In this document: one piece after another, positions 38,064 through 46,981 of the stretch
Numbering within the stretch: position 1 is the stretch's first letter
Layout: each line of letters opens with the position of its first letter
From: Sphingopyxis sp.
GTDB taxonomy: Bacteria; Pseudomonadota; Alphaproteobacteria; Sphingomonadales; Sphingomonadaceae
DNA: 64,000 nt
Direction of reading: 5' to 3'
Assembly (NCBI RefSeq): GCF_016793825.1
Contig: NZ_JAEULM010000047.1
Location: forward strand, 1 to 64,000
Notes under the pieces: model-generated
What the model was told of the DNA's origin: nothing
Seen by the model: only the letters and a program-made list of their open reading frames with translations
The model's database searches: none
Translations under genes and position numbers: made by a program

Positions 38064-39095
38064 TCAGCCCTTCGCCGTGACTTGCCGCAGCACCGCTGAA
38101 TAAGTCGGTGCGATAGTCATCGCTTCATGCTTGCCCTGCCGTGCCAGCATCGCGTGGACCGCGGGCAGGCGATAGCAGGGAACGCCCATGAACAGGTGAT
38201 GCTCGGCGTGAAAGTTCACCCAATATGGAGCCACCGTGGCGCGCGCGATCCAGCCGGCATAGGTGGTGCGCGCATGGGTGAAGGGGTCGTCGCTGCCCGT
38301 CGTCGTGCAGGCATGCTCGGCGATGTTGCGGATGCGCAGGTAAAGCTGGAAGGTGGTTGCCAGTCCGGCGAGCCACAGCAGCCAGGGCGTCCAGCCATAG
38401 AGCAACAGCGATGCGACCAGCAGAACGGCCTGCACGATCAGGAAGCGCGCGACCGCGCGGGTTACCGCCATCGCCCCGGCGACGTCGATCGTCGGTGACG
38501 TCATGCCGTCGTCGGACTGCTTGTTGAAGGGCGTGCCGGCCTTGGTACTGGCGCGGCCCTTGTCGACCGTTTCGCCGCGTACCATCGCCGCAAGGCCTTT
38601 CATCGCGAAACGGAATTGCGCGACTCGCTGCTTGAAAAAGGTCTGACCGGAAAGGTCGCGAAGCACCTTGCGAAACAGGCTCGCGCGGGTCGTCGGAAAG
38701 GGCTTCGACAGCGAAAGGTCGGGGTCTTCGGGTTGCTGGGTGAATTTGTGATGTTGCAGGTGGTAGGTGCGATAGGCGATCAGGTCCGATCCGACGGCCG
38801 CGCCGGTCAGCCATTGACCAAGGAAATTATTCACTTTTCGATTGGGATGGAGCAGCCCGTGGGCCGCGTCGTGCATCAGGATCGCAAAACCCAACTGGCG
38901 CCCGCCGACGACGATCACCGCGAGCAACCAGGCGAGCGGATTGCCGCTCCACGCGGCAAGTCCGACCGCGGCGATGCTGACGATCCAGCCATGGGCAACG
39001 AGCCAGAGGCCGCGCCAGCGCGATGCGGTGGTGATCGCCGACCATTCGGCGCGGTCAAAAAAACGGTCGGGGGGCAAAAGGCGGACGGCAGGCAT
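38064..39095 (-). CDS. Membrane fatty acid desaturase
   Basis: This 343-residue integral membrane desaturase has the three histidine boxes for the di-iron site: HDAAHG (near residue 75), HLQHHK (near residue 110) and HAEHHL (near residue 294). Several hydrophobic spans lie between them. The substrate is not clear from sequence; acyl lipids or carotenoid-like compounds are possible. The ATG at 39095 has GAGAGGGG 1-2 bases upstream; a longer frame starts at 39197. It converges on the asparaginase-like gene with a 4-base gap. Confidence 0.9.
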   Translation of the reverse strand: MPAVRLLPPDRFFDRAEWSAITTASRWRGLWLVAHGWIVSIAAVGLAAWSGNPLAWLLAVIVVGGRQLGFAILMHDAAHGLLHPNRKVNNFLGQWLTGAAVGSDLIAYRTYHLQHHKFTQQPEDPDLSLSKPFPTTRASLFRKVLRDLSGQTFFKQRVAQFRFAMKGLAAMVRGETVDKGRASTKAGTPFNKQSDDGMTSPTIDVAGAMAVTRAVARFLIVQAVLLVASLLLYGWTPWLLWLAGLATTFQLYLRIRNIAEHACTTTGSDDPFTHARTTYAGWIARATVAPYWVNFHAEHHLFMGVPCYRLPAVHAMLARQGKHEAMTIAPTYSAVLRQVTAKG

Positions 39096-39262
39096 GCCCC
39101 TCTCTAACAAGTTGCGAACCGAAACCAAACCCCTTCCGTTTTGGCACAGAAACGGTGCGGATCGGCGAGGGTCGGTAAGTATTTGGTAACCGGCCAACCG
39201 ACAGAGACGAACCTTGGGCCAGCAAGCGGAATGGGCGGCAATTGGGGGGTCAACGTAACATC

Positions 39263-41878
39263 GTGCGGTCGGCGGCCGGCGATTTGCCCGACGGCGAATC
39301 GCTGCTCGAAACGCCGGCGTTCGTGACGCGAATGATGCGCGTCACGCAAGTGTGGCACTATGTCCTCATCGCGCGCGTGCTGGCATTCTTTTCCTTCGCC
39401 TTCTTTCCTGGAGTCGAGGGCTTTTTCGGTCGTCCTTCGGAATGGCTCGTCATGGTCGCGGGCCTCTGCTGCGATCTCGCGCTGACCCTTCTCGGGCAGA
39501 TTTCCCGGCTCAATCGGCCATCTGCGGGGCCCTGGTTACGGCGCTGGATCGGTGCCTGCTTTGCGTTGCTGGTCATCGGGACGATGCTCAACTCGGCGGC
39601 GACCTTTGCGGCGGTGGCGGTGCAGGATGGCCGCATCTATTATTTCGCCTTTCCCGCGGTGAAGCTTGGGCTGGTCCTGGTCGCCGCCTCGGCTGCCGCG
39701 ATCGCGCGCCCGGCCCTGTTCGCCGTGACCGGGGCGATGGTGCTTGGCGGGGCAGTCGGCATTGCGTCCTGGCCCTTTGGCGTCGCGGGCCTCGTTTTTC
39801 TGTGCTTGCTGATCGCGATGCTGCGCGAGGATGTGCGGCATCAGCGCCGGGTAACGCGCGCCAGTCGGCATGCGATAAGCGAACAGCAGCGCGCGCTGGG
39901 CCTGATGCGGGATTTCGAACGCGCGGGGCGCGGTTGGTTCTGGGAGACCGATCGCGGCGGACATCTCGTCTATATTTCGCCGACCGTGGCCGCGAAGCTT
40001 GGGGTCGCGCAATCCGACCTGCTGGGGCGCCCGTTCACGGACATTATCCGCAAGCGGGTGGGCAACGACGAAAGCGAAGAACGGACGCTCGGCTTCAGCC
40101 TGTCGTCGCGGACGCCGTTCAACGAGCTGACGGTGCGGGCGGCGGTGCCGGGCGAGGAGCGCTGGTGGTCGATCTCGGGCCATCCGATCAGTAACGAGCT
40201 TGGCAATTTCCAGGGTTTCCGTGGCAGCGGCACGGACCTGACCGAACAGAAACGCTCGGAACGCGAAATCAATCAGCTTGCGCGGTATGACACGCTCACC
40301 GGCCTCGCCAACCGGCTCCACATCACGGACCTGCTCGAACGCGCGCTACGCAACCATATGGGGCAGGCGCAGCCCTGCGCGCTGCTGTTGATGGACCTCG
40401 ACCGGTTCAAGGCCGTGAACGACACGATGGGGCATCCGGCCGGCGACCAGCTGTTGCAACAGGTCGCGGGACGGGTGACGCAGATCGTCGGCGACAAGGG
40501 GCAGGTCGGACGGCTCGGCGGCGACGAGTTCCAGATTGTGCTGCCGCAGATCGTTCAGACGGAAAAGCTCGCCGGTATCGCCAACGCCATCATCCTCAGC
40601 CTTGCCAAGCCCTTCGCGATCGAAGGCGAACAGGTCCGTATCGGTTCGTCGATCGGCATTGCGGTGTCGGAGGGTGATGGCGTCAACTCATCCGCGCTCG
40701 TCCGCAACTCCGACCTCGCGCTCTATGCCGCGAAAGATGCGGGGCGCGGCGTTTATCGCTTCTATGCCGACGCGATGCACAATCAGGCCAGCGAACGGAA
40801 AGCGATCGAGGACGCCCTGCGCGATGCGCTTGCGAAGGAAGAACTGAAGCTGCTCTATCAACCGATCGTCGATGTCGGCAGCGAACATGTCTCCGGCTTC
40901 GAAGCGCTGATCCGTTGGCAGCGCGACGAGGGCGATGTCGTCAGCCCGTCGAAATTCATCCCGATCGCTGAGGAATCGAACCTGATCGTGCCGATCGGCG
41001 AATGGATCATCCGGTCGGCGTGCGATGCGATCGCCAAGCTGGGCGCGGGATACCGCGTCGCGGTCAACGTGTCGCCGCGGCAGTTCGCGAACGAAAAGCT
41101 GCCCGTAACGATCCTGAACGCGGTGGCGGCTGCAGGCATCCGTCCCGACCAGCTCGAGCTTGAAATTACCGAGGGCGTCTTCCTCGACGAAAGTCCCGAG
41201 AATCTGGAGATGTTCCAGAAGTTGAAGCGCACCGGCGTCCGCCTTGCGCTCGACGATTTCGGCACCGGCTATTCGGCGCTCGGCTACCTCAAGAAAGCGC
41301 CGTTCGACAAGATCAAGATCGACCAGAGCTTCGTGCTTGGCGCGGCCGACAAGAACAGCATGAACGCTGCGATCATCTCGTCGATCGTCGGGCTGGCGAC
41401 GGCGCTCAACATGGAAACGACGGCAGAAGGGGTCGAAACCCATGATGACCTCGCGCTGATCCGCGGGCTCGGATGCAGCCATGTCCAGGGCTATATCTAC
41501 GGCAAGCCGATGACGCTGGGCGAGGCGCTGGCGATCCTCGCCGAAGGGGGCGGGCGCGTCGTCGCGCAGGGCTTCAAGAGCGCGCGGGAACAGCGGGTGC
41601 GGACATTCCGGACGGTTCAGGTCGCAAGCGGCGGCTATCGTTATGACGCGATCATCCGCAACCTGTCGTCGCGTGGCGCGCTGATCGAGGGGCTCTGGAA
41701 TGTCCCCGAAGGCACAGCGCTGGTTATCGCGCTCGGCACAGACATGCGCATCGAAGCCGAGGCGCGCTGGTCGGAGGGCAATCGCGTCGGCGTGCAATTC
41801 GCCGAGGCTATCGACATCGCGGAGTTGACCGTGCCTCCGAAAAGGGCGGCGCGCCTTCGGATCGATCGCGCCGCCTGA
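39263..41878 (+). CDS. Membrane-anchored PAS-GGDEF-EAL-PilZ protein
   Basis: This large c-di-GMP signalling protein has several hydrophobic N-terminal spans (to about residue 190) followed by a PAS-like segment (GWFWETDRGGHLVYISPTVA near residue 225). A GGDEF domain with intact GGDEF near residue 419, and an EAL domain with EALIRW, DDFGTGYSAL and AEGVET follow. It ends with a PilZ-like domain (RNLSSRGALIEG). Both synthase and phosphodiesterase motifs are intact, so net activity is unclear. The start is uncertain: GTG 39263 or TTG 39242; I list the GTG (871 residues). Confidence 0.9.
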   Translation: MRSAAGDLPDGESLLETPAFVTRMMRVTQVWHYVLIARVLAFFSFAFFPGVEGFFGRPSEWLVMVAGLCCDLALTLLGQISRLNRPSAGPWLRRWIGACFALLVIGTMLNSAATFAAVAVQDGRIYYFAFPAVKLGLVLVAASAAAIARPALFAVTGAMVLGGAVGIASWPFGVAGLVFLCLLIAMLREDVRHQRRVTRASRHAISEQQRALGLMRDFERAGRGWFWETDRGGHLVYISPTVAAKLGVAQSDLLGRPFTDIIRKRVGNDESEERTLGFSLSSRTPFNELTVRAAVPGEERWWSISGHPISNELGNFQGFRGSGTDLTEQKRSEREINQLARYDTLTGLANRLHITDLLERALRNHMGQAQPCALLLMDLDRFKAVNDTMGHPAGDQLLQQVAGRVTQIVGDKGQVGRLGGDEFQIVLPQIVQTEKLAGIANAIILSLAKPFAIEGEQVRIGSSIGIAVSEGDGVNSSALVRNSDLALYAAKDAGRGVYRFYADAMHNQASERKAIEDALRDALAKEELKLLYQPIVDVGSEHVSGFEALIRWQRDEGDVVSPSKFIPIAEESNLIVPIGEWIIRSACDAIAKLGAGYRVAVNVSPRQFANEKLPVTILNAVAAAGIRPDQLELEITEGVFLDESPENLEMFQKLKRTGVRLALDDFGTGYSALGYLKKAPFDKIKIDQSFVLGAADKNSMNAAIISSIVGLATALNMETTAEGVETHDDLALIRGLGCSHVQGYIYGKPMTLGEALAILAEGGGRVVAQGFKSAREQRVRTFRTVQVASGGYRYDAIIRNLSSRGALIEGLWNVPEGTALVIALGTDMRIEAEARWSEGNRVGVQFAEAIDIAELTVPPKRAARLRIDRAA

Positions 41879-41893
41879 CGGATCGTTCTGGAG

Positions 41894-43165
41894 TCAGTCG
41901 GCGATGCGGCCGCGCGCCATCACCCAGTCCACTTTCTCGAGCGTCGTCACATCGGTGAGCGGATCGCCGCTGACCGCGATCATGTCGGCCGACATGCCCG
42001 GGGCGATGCGACCGATTTCGCCGTCCATCGACAACAGCTTCGCCGCGACGGTCGTCGCGCTCGCCAGTGCCTCACGCGGGGTCAGGCCATATTTGACGAG
42101 CAATGCAAACTCGCCCGCATTGCGGCCGTGTTCGAACACGCCGGCGTCGGTGCCGAACGCGATCGGCACGCCCAGCGCCTTGGCGCGCCCGACCGCCTTG
42201 CCAACATCGTTCAGAGTCATCCGGACCTTGGTCTCGACCGTGGGGGTATAGATACCCTTGCCCAGCCGTTCGCGAATACCTTCGAACGCCATCAGCGTGG
42301 GCACCATGTAGGTGCCCTTGGCCTTCATCACCTTCAGCGCCGCCTCGTCGGCGAAAGTGCCATGCTCGATACTGTCGATGCCGGCCGCGGCCGCCGACTC
42401 GATCCCGCGCGCGCCGTGCGCGTGTGCCATGACCTTCAATCCGAGCGAATGGGCGGTGTCGGCGATGCTTACCAGTTCGGCGCTAGAGAAATGGCCTTCG
42501 AGGCCGCGGCCCTGTTGCGACAGTACGCCGCCGGTTGCGGTGATCTTGATGACGTCGGCCCCGGCGCGTGAGGCCTTGCGCACCTTTTCGGCGCATTCGA
42601 CCGCGCCGGTGCAGGTATAACCCTGATCGAGGACAGTATGGATATCCTCGCGAAATCCGGTGACGTCGCCGTGACCGCCGATAATCGACAACGCGGGACC
42701 AGCCGCGACGATACGCGGCCCTTCGATCAGGCCCTCGGCGGTGCCACGGCGGAGCGAGAAGGCCGTATATTGCGCCGATCCTGCCTCGCGCACCGTGGTG
42801 AAGCCCGCGCGTAGCGTGATGCGCGCATTCTTCGCGCCCACGACGACGCCCCATTCGTCGGGGTCTACCGCCTCGCTGCGATAATCGCCGCCGGGATCGC
42901 CGGTCAGGTGGACATGGAGGTCGATCAGGCCGGGAAGCAGCGTCTTGTCGCCCAGATCGACGACCTCGGCATCGACGGGCGCGGCGGCGCGGCCTGGCGT
43001 GATCGACGTGATACGATCGTCGGTGACGACGATCGTCGATGGTCCCTCGGCGGGCTTACTGGCGTCGGTGATGACGCGCCCGGCATAGATGACGGTGGTT
43101 TTGGCGATCGCGGTGCTGCTCAGCAGCGCGACGGCTGCCGCAGCGACCAGTCCGATTTTACGCAT
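41894..43165 (-). CDS. Exported metal-dependent amidohydrolase
   Basis: This 423-residue protein of the amidohydrolase superfamily resembles Xaa-Pro dipeptidase-type (Sgx9260-like) members. It has a signal peptide (cleavage after STAIA, about residue 21), the metal-binding HVH at residues 84-86 (GLIDLHVHLTGD), a carboxylated-lysine segment DVIKITATGG, later histidines in MAHAHGARG and SIEHGTF, and the catalytic Asp in AFGTDAGVF. The ATG at 43165 has AGGGGAGAG 5 bases upstream. It is transcribed downstream of the RcnB-like gene, with a terminator between them. Confidence 0.92.
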   Translation of the reverse strand: MRKIGLVAAAAVALLSSTAIAKTTVIYAGRVITDASKPAEGPSTIVVTDDRITSITPGRAAAPVDAEVVDLGDKTLLPGLIDLHVHLTGDPGGDYRSEAVDPDEWGVVVGAKNARITLRAGFTTVREAGSAQYTAFSLRRGTAEGLIEGPRIVAAGPALSIIGGHGDVTGFREDIHTVLDQGYTCTGAVECAEKVRKASRAGADVIKITATGGVLSQQGRGLEGHFSSAELVSIADTAHSLGLKVMAHAHGARGIESAAAAGIDSIEHGTFADEAALKVMKAKGTYMVPTLMAFEGIRERLGKGIYTPTVETKVRMTLNDVGKAVGRAKALGVPIAFGTDAGVFEHGRNAGEFALLVKYGLTPREALASATTVAAKLLSMDGEIGRIAPGMSADMIAVSGDPLTDVTTLEKVDWVMARGRIAD

Positions 43166-43225
43166 TGGCTCTCCCCTGTGTTGCGCGGGCATCGTGGCGC
43201 GCGGGACGGGGGAGGGCAAGGCCAT

Positions 43226-43254
43226 AAAAAGAGGGACCGGATATCCGGCCCCTC
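43226..43254 (-). terminator. Terminator downstream of the RcnB-like gene
   Basis: On the minus strand a 10-base stem (GAGGGGCCGG with one wobble in its partner, ATAT loop) is followed by TTTTT. It starts 28 bases after the RcnB-like stop codon. Confidence 0.85.
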
Positions 43255-43282
43255 AGTTTCACCTCCGGTAACCGAAAGGATG

Positions 43283-44245
43283 TTACCAGAAGAAGTCGTA
43301 GATCACGTCGACCACGCGGCCGGTGTACACATCGACGAGCAAGGCATCGTCGTAATAGCGGATCCAGCGGTAGTCGCCGTACGCGGGCGGAAGGCGATAA
43401 TATCCAGGATCATTGATCCAGTAACGCTGGCCATAGAAAAGCGAGCCCAGGCTGAATCCGATGCTGAACCGTGTGTAGCCATAACCGCGATACGGGTTGT
43501 AATAGCGGGGCATGCGGTAATAGCCGCGATTGTTGTCGCGATAGCTGCGCCAGTCGTACCGGCGGTCGTTGCGCCAGTCGCGGTTCCAGTTGTTGCCCGG
43601 ACGACCATCGCGATAGCGGCGATCGACATAGCCGTTGCGATTGTTGTCATAGCGACGATCGACCCGATTGTCGTTGTTCCGGTCCCAGCGTCGATCGAGG
43701 TCGCCGTTGCGATTGCGATCATAGCGGCGATCGACCTGGCCATTGCGGTTCCGATCCCACTGGCGATCGACCTGACCGTTGCGGTCGCGATCCCACTGCC
43801 GGTCCGTGCGGCCGTCGCCGTTGCGATCATAGGTGCCGCGCTGACCCTGCACGCGCTGCTGCTGGACTACCGGGCGCTGCTGTTGAACGACCGGGCGTGG
43901 CGTGTCGCCGCGCTGGCCCTGCCATTGGCGCTGACCCTGCCACTGACGCTGGCCATCGCCCCCGCGCTGGCGTTCACCGTTCCAGCCATTGCCGCTGCGG
44001 TCTGCGCGCTGTGCCTGCTGGACCTGCTGGGTTTGAGGCGCGGTCTGCGAGCGTTGGCGTTCGACGCGCTGGCCGCCGTTCCCGTTACCGCCGCGGCGCG
44101 CCTCGGGACCGCGGGGGCCACGATCGCCGCCGCGATCGTCGCGCTGGGCGATCTGAACGCGCTCACCGGTCGCTTGGGCGGCGGCGGGCGCGATGGGGGT
44201 GAGAATCGTGGCTGCGATCAGCAATCCTCCAAGCGTGTTCTTCAT
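43283..44245 (-). CDS. RcnB-like exported protein with twelve-residue repeats
   Basis: This 320-residue secreted protein has a signal peptide (cleavage after AAA, about residue 23), then a long Gln/Arg/Gly-rich region. Six consecutive 12-residue repeats (residues 139-210) follow. The C-terminal domain (YNPYRGYGYTRFSIGFSLGS, GDYRWIRYYDDALLVDVYTG) matches the RcnB family, known from nickel/cobalt homeostasis. The repeats resemble D-x-N-x-D-G-type calcium loops. Metal binding is inferred, not shown. The ATG begins a typical signal peptide. The minus-strand terminator follows the stop. Confidence 0.88.
   Translation of the reverse strand: MKNTLGGLLIAATILTPIAPAAAQATGERVQIAQRDDRGGDRGPRGPEARRGGNGNGGQRVERQRSQTAPQTQQVQQAQRADRSGNGWNGERQRGGDGQRQWQGQRQWQGQRGDTPRPVVQQQRPVVQQQRVQGQRGTYDRNGDGRTDRQWDRDRNGQVDRQWDRNRNGQVDRRYDRNRNGDLDRRWDRNNDNRVDRRYDNNRNGYVDRRYRDGRPGNNWNRDWRNDRRYDWRSYRDNNRGYYRMPRYYNPYRGYGYTRFSIGFSLGSLFYGQRYWINDPGYYRLPPAYGDYRWIRYYDDALLVDVYTGRVVDVIYDFFW
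43616..43831 (-). repeat. Six 36-base tandem repeats inside the RcnB-like gene
   Basis: The units encode (W/Y)DRNRNGxVDRR, six in a row with no gap, in frame. The first unit, YDRNGDGRTDRQ, is closest to a calcium-loop pattern; others replace the second Asp by Asn or Arg. Confidence 0.9.
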
Positions 44246-44368
44246 CTCGGCTTACTCCAATATCCCATCCGGCACCCAGCCGATCGGGAAGATGGAACAG
44301 GATTACGTCAGGCCAGATGGATCGCGGCTGAACCCGGTTGTTGCCTGCGGTTCAGCTAGATGAACGGA

Positions 44369-44914
44369 TCAATCGGCCGGGGGGGCCTTGAGCGCGGGCA
44401 CCGCCAGCGCCGCGTCGGCCGGGCGGATGCCCGGTGGCGGGGCGGCGGCCAGACGCTCCTCGCCGCGAAGGACACGCCCGGCGCGCCGGATCGCACCGCG
44501 AATGCGCGGATAGGTGCCGCAACGGCAGATGTTGGTCATCGCCGCGTCGATCTCCGCATCGCTGGGGTTGCTGTTCTTTCGCAGCAGGGCGGCGGCGGCC
44601 ATGATCATCCCCGACTGGCAAAAACCGCATTGCGGCACCTGCTCGGCAACCCAGGCCTGCTGCACCGGATGGCTGCGATCGCGCGACAGGGCCTCGATCG
44701 TGGTGACGAAACGGCCTTCGCATTCGGCGATGGTGACCATGCAGCTCCGGATCGCCTCGCCGTCGATATCGACGGTGCAGGCTCCGCAGTCGCCGGTACC
44801 GCAACCATATTTCGTGCCCGTCAGGTTCGACGCATCGCGCAACGCCCACAACAGGGGCGTTCCGGGATCCATGCGATATTCGACCGGCCGGTCGTTGACC
44901 GAGAATCGTGTCAT
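44369..44914 (-). CDS. Orphan [2Fe-2S] subunit of a molybdenum hydroxylase
   Basis: This 181-residue protein has the two [2Fe-2S] domains of the small subunit of xanthine-oxidase-family enzymes, such as isoquinoline 1-oxidoreductase alpha. The plant-type cluster is KYGCGTGDCGACTVDI with a further Cys in IRSCMV; the second is CGFCQSGM and later NICRCGTYPRI. The C-terminal 30 residues are a Pro/Ala tail. The molybdopterin-binding large subunit is not next to it, which is unusual. It starts 27 bases after the class II aldolase on the same strand. Gene role is inferred from family only. Confidence 0.9.
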   Translation of the reverse strand: MTRFSVNDRPVEYRMDPGTPLLWALRDASNLTGTKYGCGTGDCGACTVDIDGEAIRSCMVTIAECEGRFVTTIEALSRDRSHPVQQAWVAEQVPQCGFCQSGMIMAAAALLRKNSNPSDAEIDAAMTNICRCGTYPRIRGAIRRAGRVLRGEERLAAAPPPGIRPADAALAVPALKAPPAD

Positions 44915-44941
44915 GCGGCCGGTCTTAGCGAAGCCTTCGGA

Positions 44942-45706
44942 TTAGTCACGCCAACTTGTGTCGATCTTGTCGACCTTGCGCACCATCGCGTCGAATTCGG
45001 CCTTGCCCGACTGACCCGGGATAGAGGCCATGTACAGGTCGCGCTGGTGAACCTTGATCACCTCGTCGGGTACCGTGATCGGTTTGCCCATGGTCATTGT
45101 CGCGAGCTGGATTTCGCACGCGCGCTGCAATGCCCAATATTTGATGAAGGCATCGGACAGTGATTTGCCCATCACGACCGGGCCGTGATTCCTCAGCATC
45201 AGGATGCGCTTGTCGCCCAGATTCTGGACCAGCCGTTCGCCTTCTTCCTCGCGTACCGTGACGCCCTCGAAATCATGATAGCCAAGCTGGCCCATGAAGT
45301 TGCAGGCATAGAAATTGACCGGCTGCAGCCCGCCTTCCAGCGAACAGACGGCGGTCGTCGCGGTGGTGTGCGTGTGGATGATCGCGTGCGCGTCGGGGAG
45401 TACCCGGTGAAACAGGCTGTGCTGAACGAAGCCCGCCTTGTTGACGTGCCAGGGATTGTCGGCATCGACCTTGTTGCCGTCGATATCGATCTTGATCAGG
45501 CTCGACGCCGTGACTTCGCTGAAGTGCATGCCATAAGGGTTGATCAGATAGGCGCCGTCGTCGTCGGGAATCTTCACCGTGATATGGTTGAAGATCATTT
45601 CGTCCCAACCCATCATCGCAAAGATGCGGTAGCAGGCGGCGAGTTCGAGCCGCGCCGTCCATTCGGCTTCGCTATATTTGCTGTTGCGCTTCAGCTGGGT
45701 TGCCAT
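44942..45706 (-). CDS. Class II aldolase/adducin-family protein
   Basis: This 254-residue protein has the class II aldolase fold, with a zinc site of HTHT (IHTHTTATTAV near residue 117) and a third histidine in MLRNHGPVVMG. The active-site glutamate region is INPYGMHFSEVTASSL. Substrates of this family range from sugar phosphates to other aldehydes; none can be named here. The ATG at 45706 has AGGGACAGG just upstream; a longer frame reaching 45865 is not used. It may be co-transcribed with the [2Fe-2S] gene downstream. Confidence 0.9.
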   Translation of the reverse strand: MATQLKRNSKYSEAEWTARLELAACYRIFAMMGWDEMIFNHITVKIPDDDGAYLINPYGMHFSEVTASSLIKIDIDGNKVDADNPWHVNKAGFVQHSLFHRVLPDAHAIIHTHTTATTAVCSLEGGLQPVNFYACNFMGQLGYHDFEGVTVREEEGERLVQNLGDKRILMLRNHGPVVMGKSLSDAFIKYWALQRACEIQLATMTMGKPITVPDEVIKVHQRDLYMASIPGQSGKAEFDAMVRKVDKIDTSWRD

Positions 45707-45980
45707 CGCCTGTCCCTTTGATGTTAGTTTCGTCCTGCTACCTATGCCACAAGGCAAGGGGCGGACACAATCCCGCGAGCGGATGAGCGGGCGATAGCCC
45801 ATCCACGGCGGTTCACCGCGCAGGGGCTTGCATTTTGGCGCGAATCTCTCTAGTTGGCGCTCCATCCGGAACGTCGCGTGATCGCGGCGCTCTTTTTATT
45901 GCCCGAATATCGGCGATTTACGGCAAACCGGGTTGCCCGGTGGCGCAAATCGTTTTGACGAACAGGAGACGACACGGCGT

Positions 45981-46187
45981 ATGCAGATCATCGTTCGCGA
46001 CAATAATGTCGACCAGGCCCTTCGCGCGCTCAAGAAGAAGCTGCAGCGTGAGGGCGTGTATCGCGAAATGAAGCTGCGCCGTCATTACGAAAAGCCCAGC
46101 GAGAAGCGCGCGCGCGAACGCGCCGCCGCCGTCCGCCGCGCCCGCAAGATGGAGCGTAAGCGGATGGAGCGCGACGGTATCAAGTAG
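45981..46187 (+). CDS. rpsU: 30S ribosomal protein S21
   Basis: This 68-residue basic protein of the small ribosomal subunit begins [20 protein letters not shown], the standard S21 start. It has a long helical Arg/Lys-rich C-terminus ([20 protein letters not shown]). AGGAGA lies 11 bases before the ATG. A terminator 35 bases after the stop shows it is transcribed alone. A longer frame upstream of this ATG is not supported. Confidence 0.97.
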   Translation: MQIIVRDNNVDQALRALKKKLQREGVYREMKLRRHYEKPSEKRARERAAAVRRARKMERKRMERDGIK

Positions 46188-46221
46188 AACCGTCTCCCGT
46201 TCGGGATCCTGATTCGAAAAG

Positions 46222-46250
46222 GGGCGCTGCGGCAACGCGGCGCCCTTTTT
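46222..46250 (+). terminator. Intrinsic terminator after rpsU
   Basis: A 10-base stem (GGGCGCTGCG with one wobble in its partner) with a GCAA tetraloop is followed by TTTTT, 34 bases after the rpsU stop. Confidence 0.92.
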
Positions 46251-46421
46251 CGTTGGAACAGCGGTGGATTGCGGGCTTTGCTCGAAAGCGGACAGTTCGA
46301 TCGTCGCCATGGTTGCTGTTGGCTGGCGCCCGCGCAATTGCCTCTGGACCCTCCCGCACCCGTCCGCCTATAGGCGTGCCCGAGATTTCAGCTCCAGCCG
46401 GGGCAGGGGAAGGACAAAAGC

Positions 46422-46937
46422 ATGAGCGTGACGACGGTTCCATTGCGCCCGGTAAGCAAGGGCGGGCTGTGGTTGATGTGGATCGGCCTGATCGCGCTGC
46501 TCGCGGCGGGGGCCGCGCTGGCCTTTCACTTCACGCCGCGGATCGGTTTCGAAACCGTCAAGGCGGGCACGGGTCCCAGCCCGACCAAGGCCGACATCGT
46601 CCTCATCAAATATGAAGGCAAGCTCGACGACGGGACTGTTTTCGACTCCAACGAACAGGCGCCGCTTCAGGTCGCGCAGGTCGTCCCCGGCTTTGCGCAG
46701 GCGCTGGCGCGGATGCAGAAGGGCGGCAAGTACAAGGTCGTCATTCCGCCAGCGCTTGGCTATGGCGACCGCGCGGCCGGGCCGATCCCGGCCGGCAGCA
46801 CGCTGCATTTCGATATCGAATTGCTCGACTTCCGTTCGGAGGCCGAAGTGCGCGCGATGCAGCAGATGATGCAGCAACAACAGATGCAGCAGGGCGGCCC
46901 CGGCGCGGCTCCCGGCGGGCCGCCGCCTGCACCCTGA
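46422..46937 (+). CDS. Membrane-anchored FKBP-type peptidyl-prolyl isomerase
   Basis: This 171-residue protein has one N-terminal membrane helix (GLWLMWIGLIALLAAGAALA) followed by an FKBP domain with KYEGKLDDGTVFDSN, VVPGFAQALARMQKGGKYKV and IPPALGYGD and AGSTLHFDIELLDF. A Gln/Met-rich C-terminal tail follows. It should catalyse proline isomerisation on periplasm-facing substrates. GGGGAAGGA precedes the ATG. It converges on the AI-2E-type gene. Confidence 0.93.
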   Translation: MSVTTVPLRPVSKGGLWLMWIGLIALLAAGAALAFHFTPRIGFETVKAGTGPSPTKADIVLIKYEGKLDDGTVFDSNEQAPLQVAQVVPGFAQALARMQKGGKYKVVIPPALGYGDRAAGPIPAGSTLHFDIELLDFRSEAEVRAMQQMMQQQQMQQGGPGAAPGGPPPAP

Positions 46938-46981
46938 GGGCAACCGCACAATCCCAGGTCTCGTCCGGGCCAAAGCCGATA

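Noticed and set aside
42908-44359. A 483-codon plus-strand frame over the amidohydrolase and RcnB-like genes
   Set aside because: It crosses two genes and a terminator, and its Val/Ala/Ile repeats are the complement of the RcnB repeats.
45828-45856. TTGCAT-N17-TAGTTG upstream of rpsU as a promoter
   Set aside because: The -10 box is a poor match, so I did not list it although a promoter must lie nearby.
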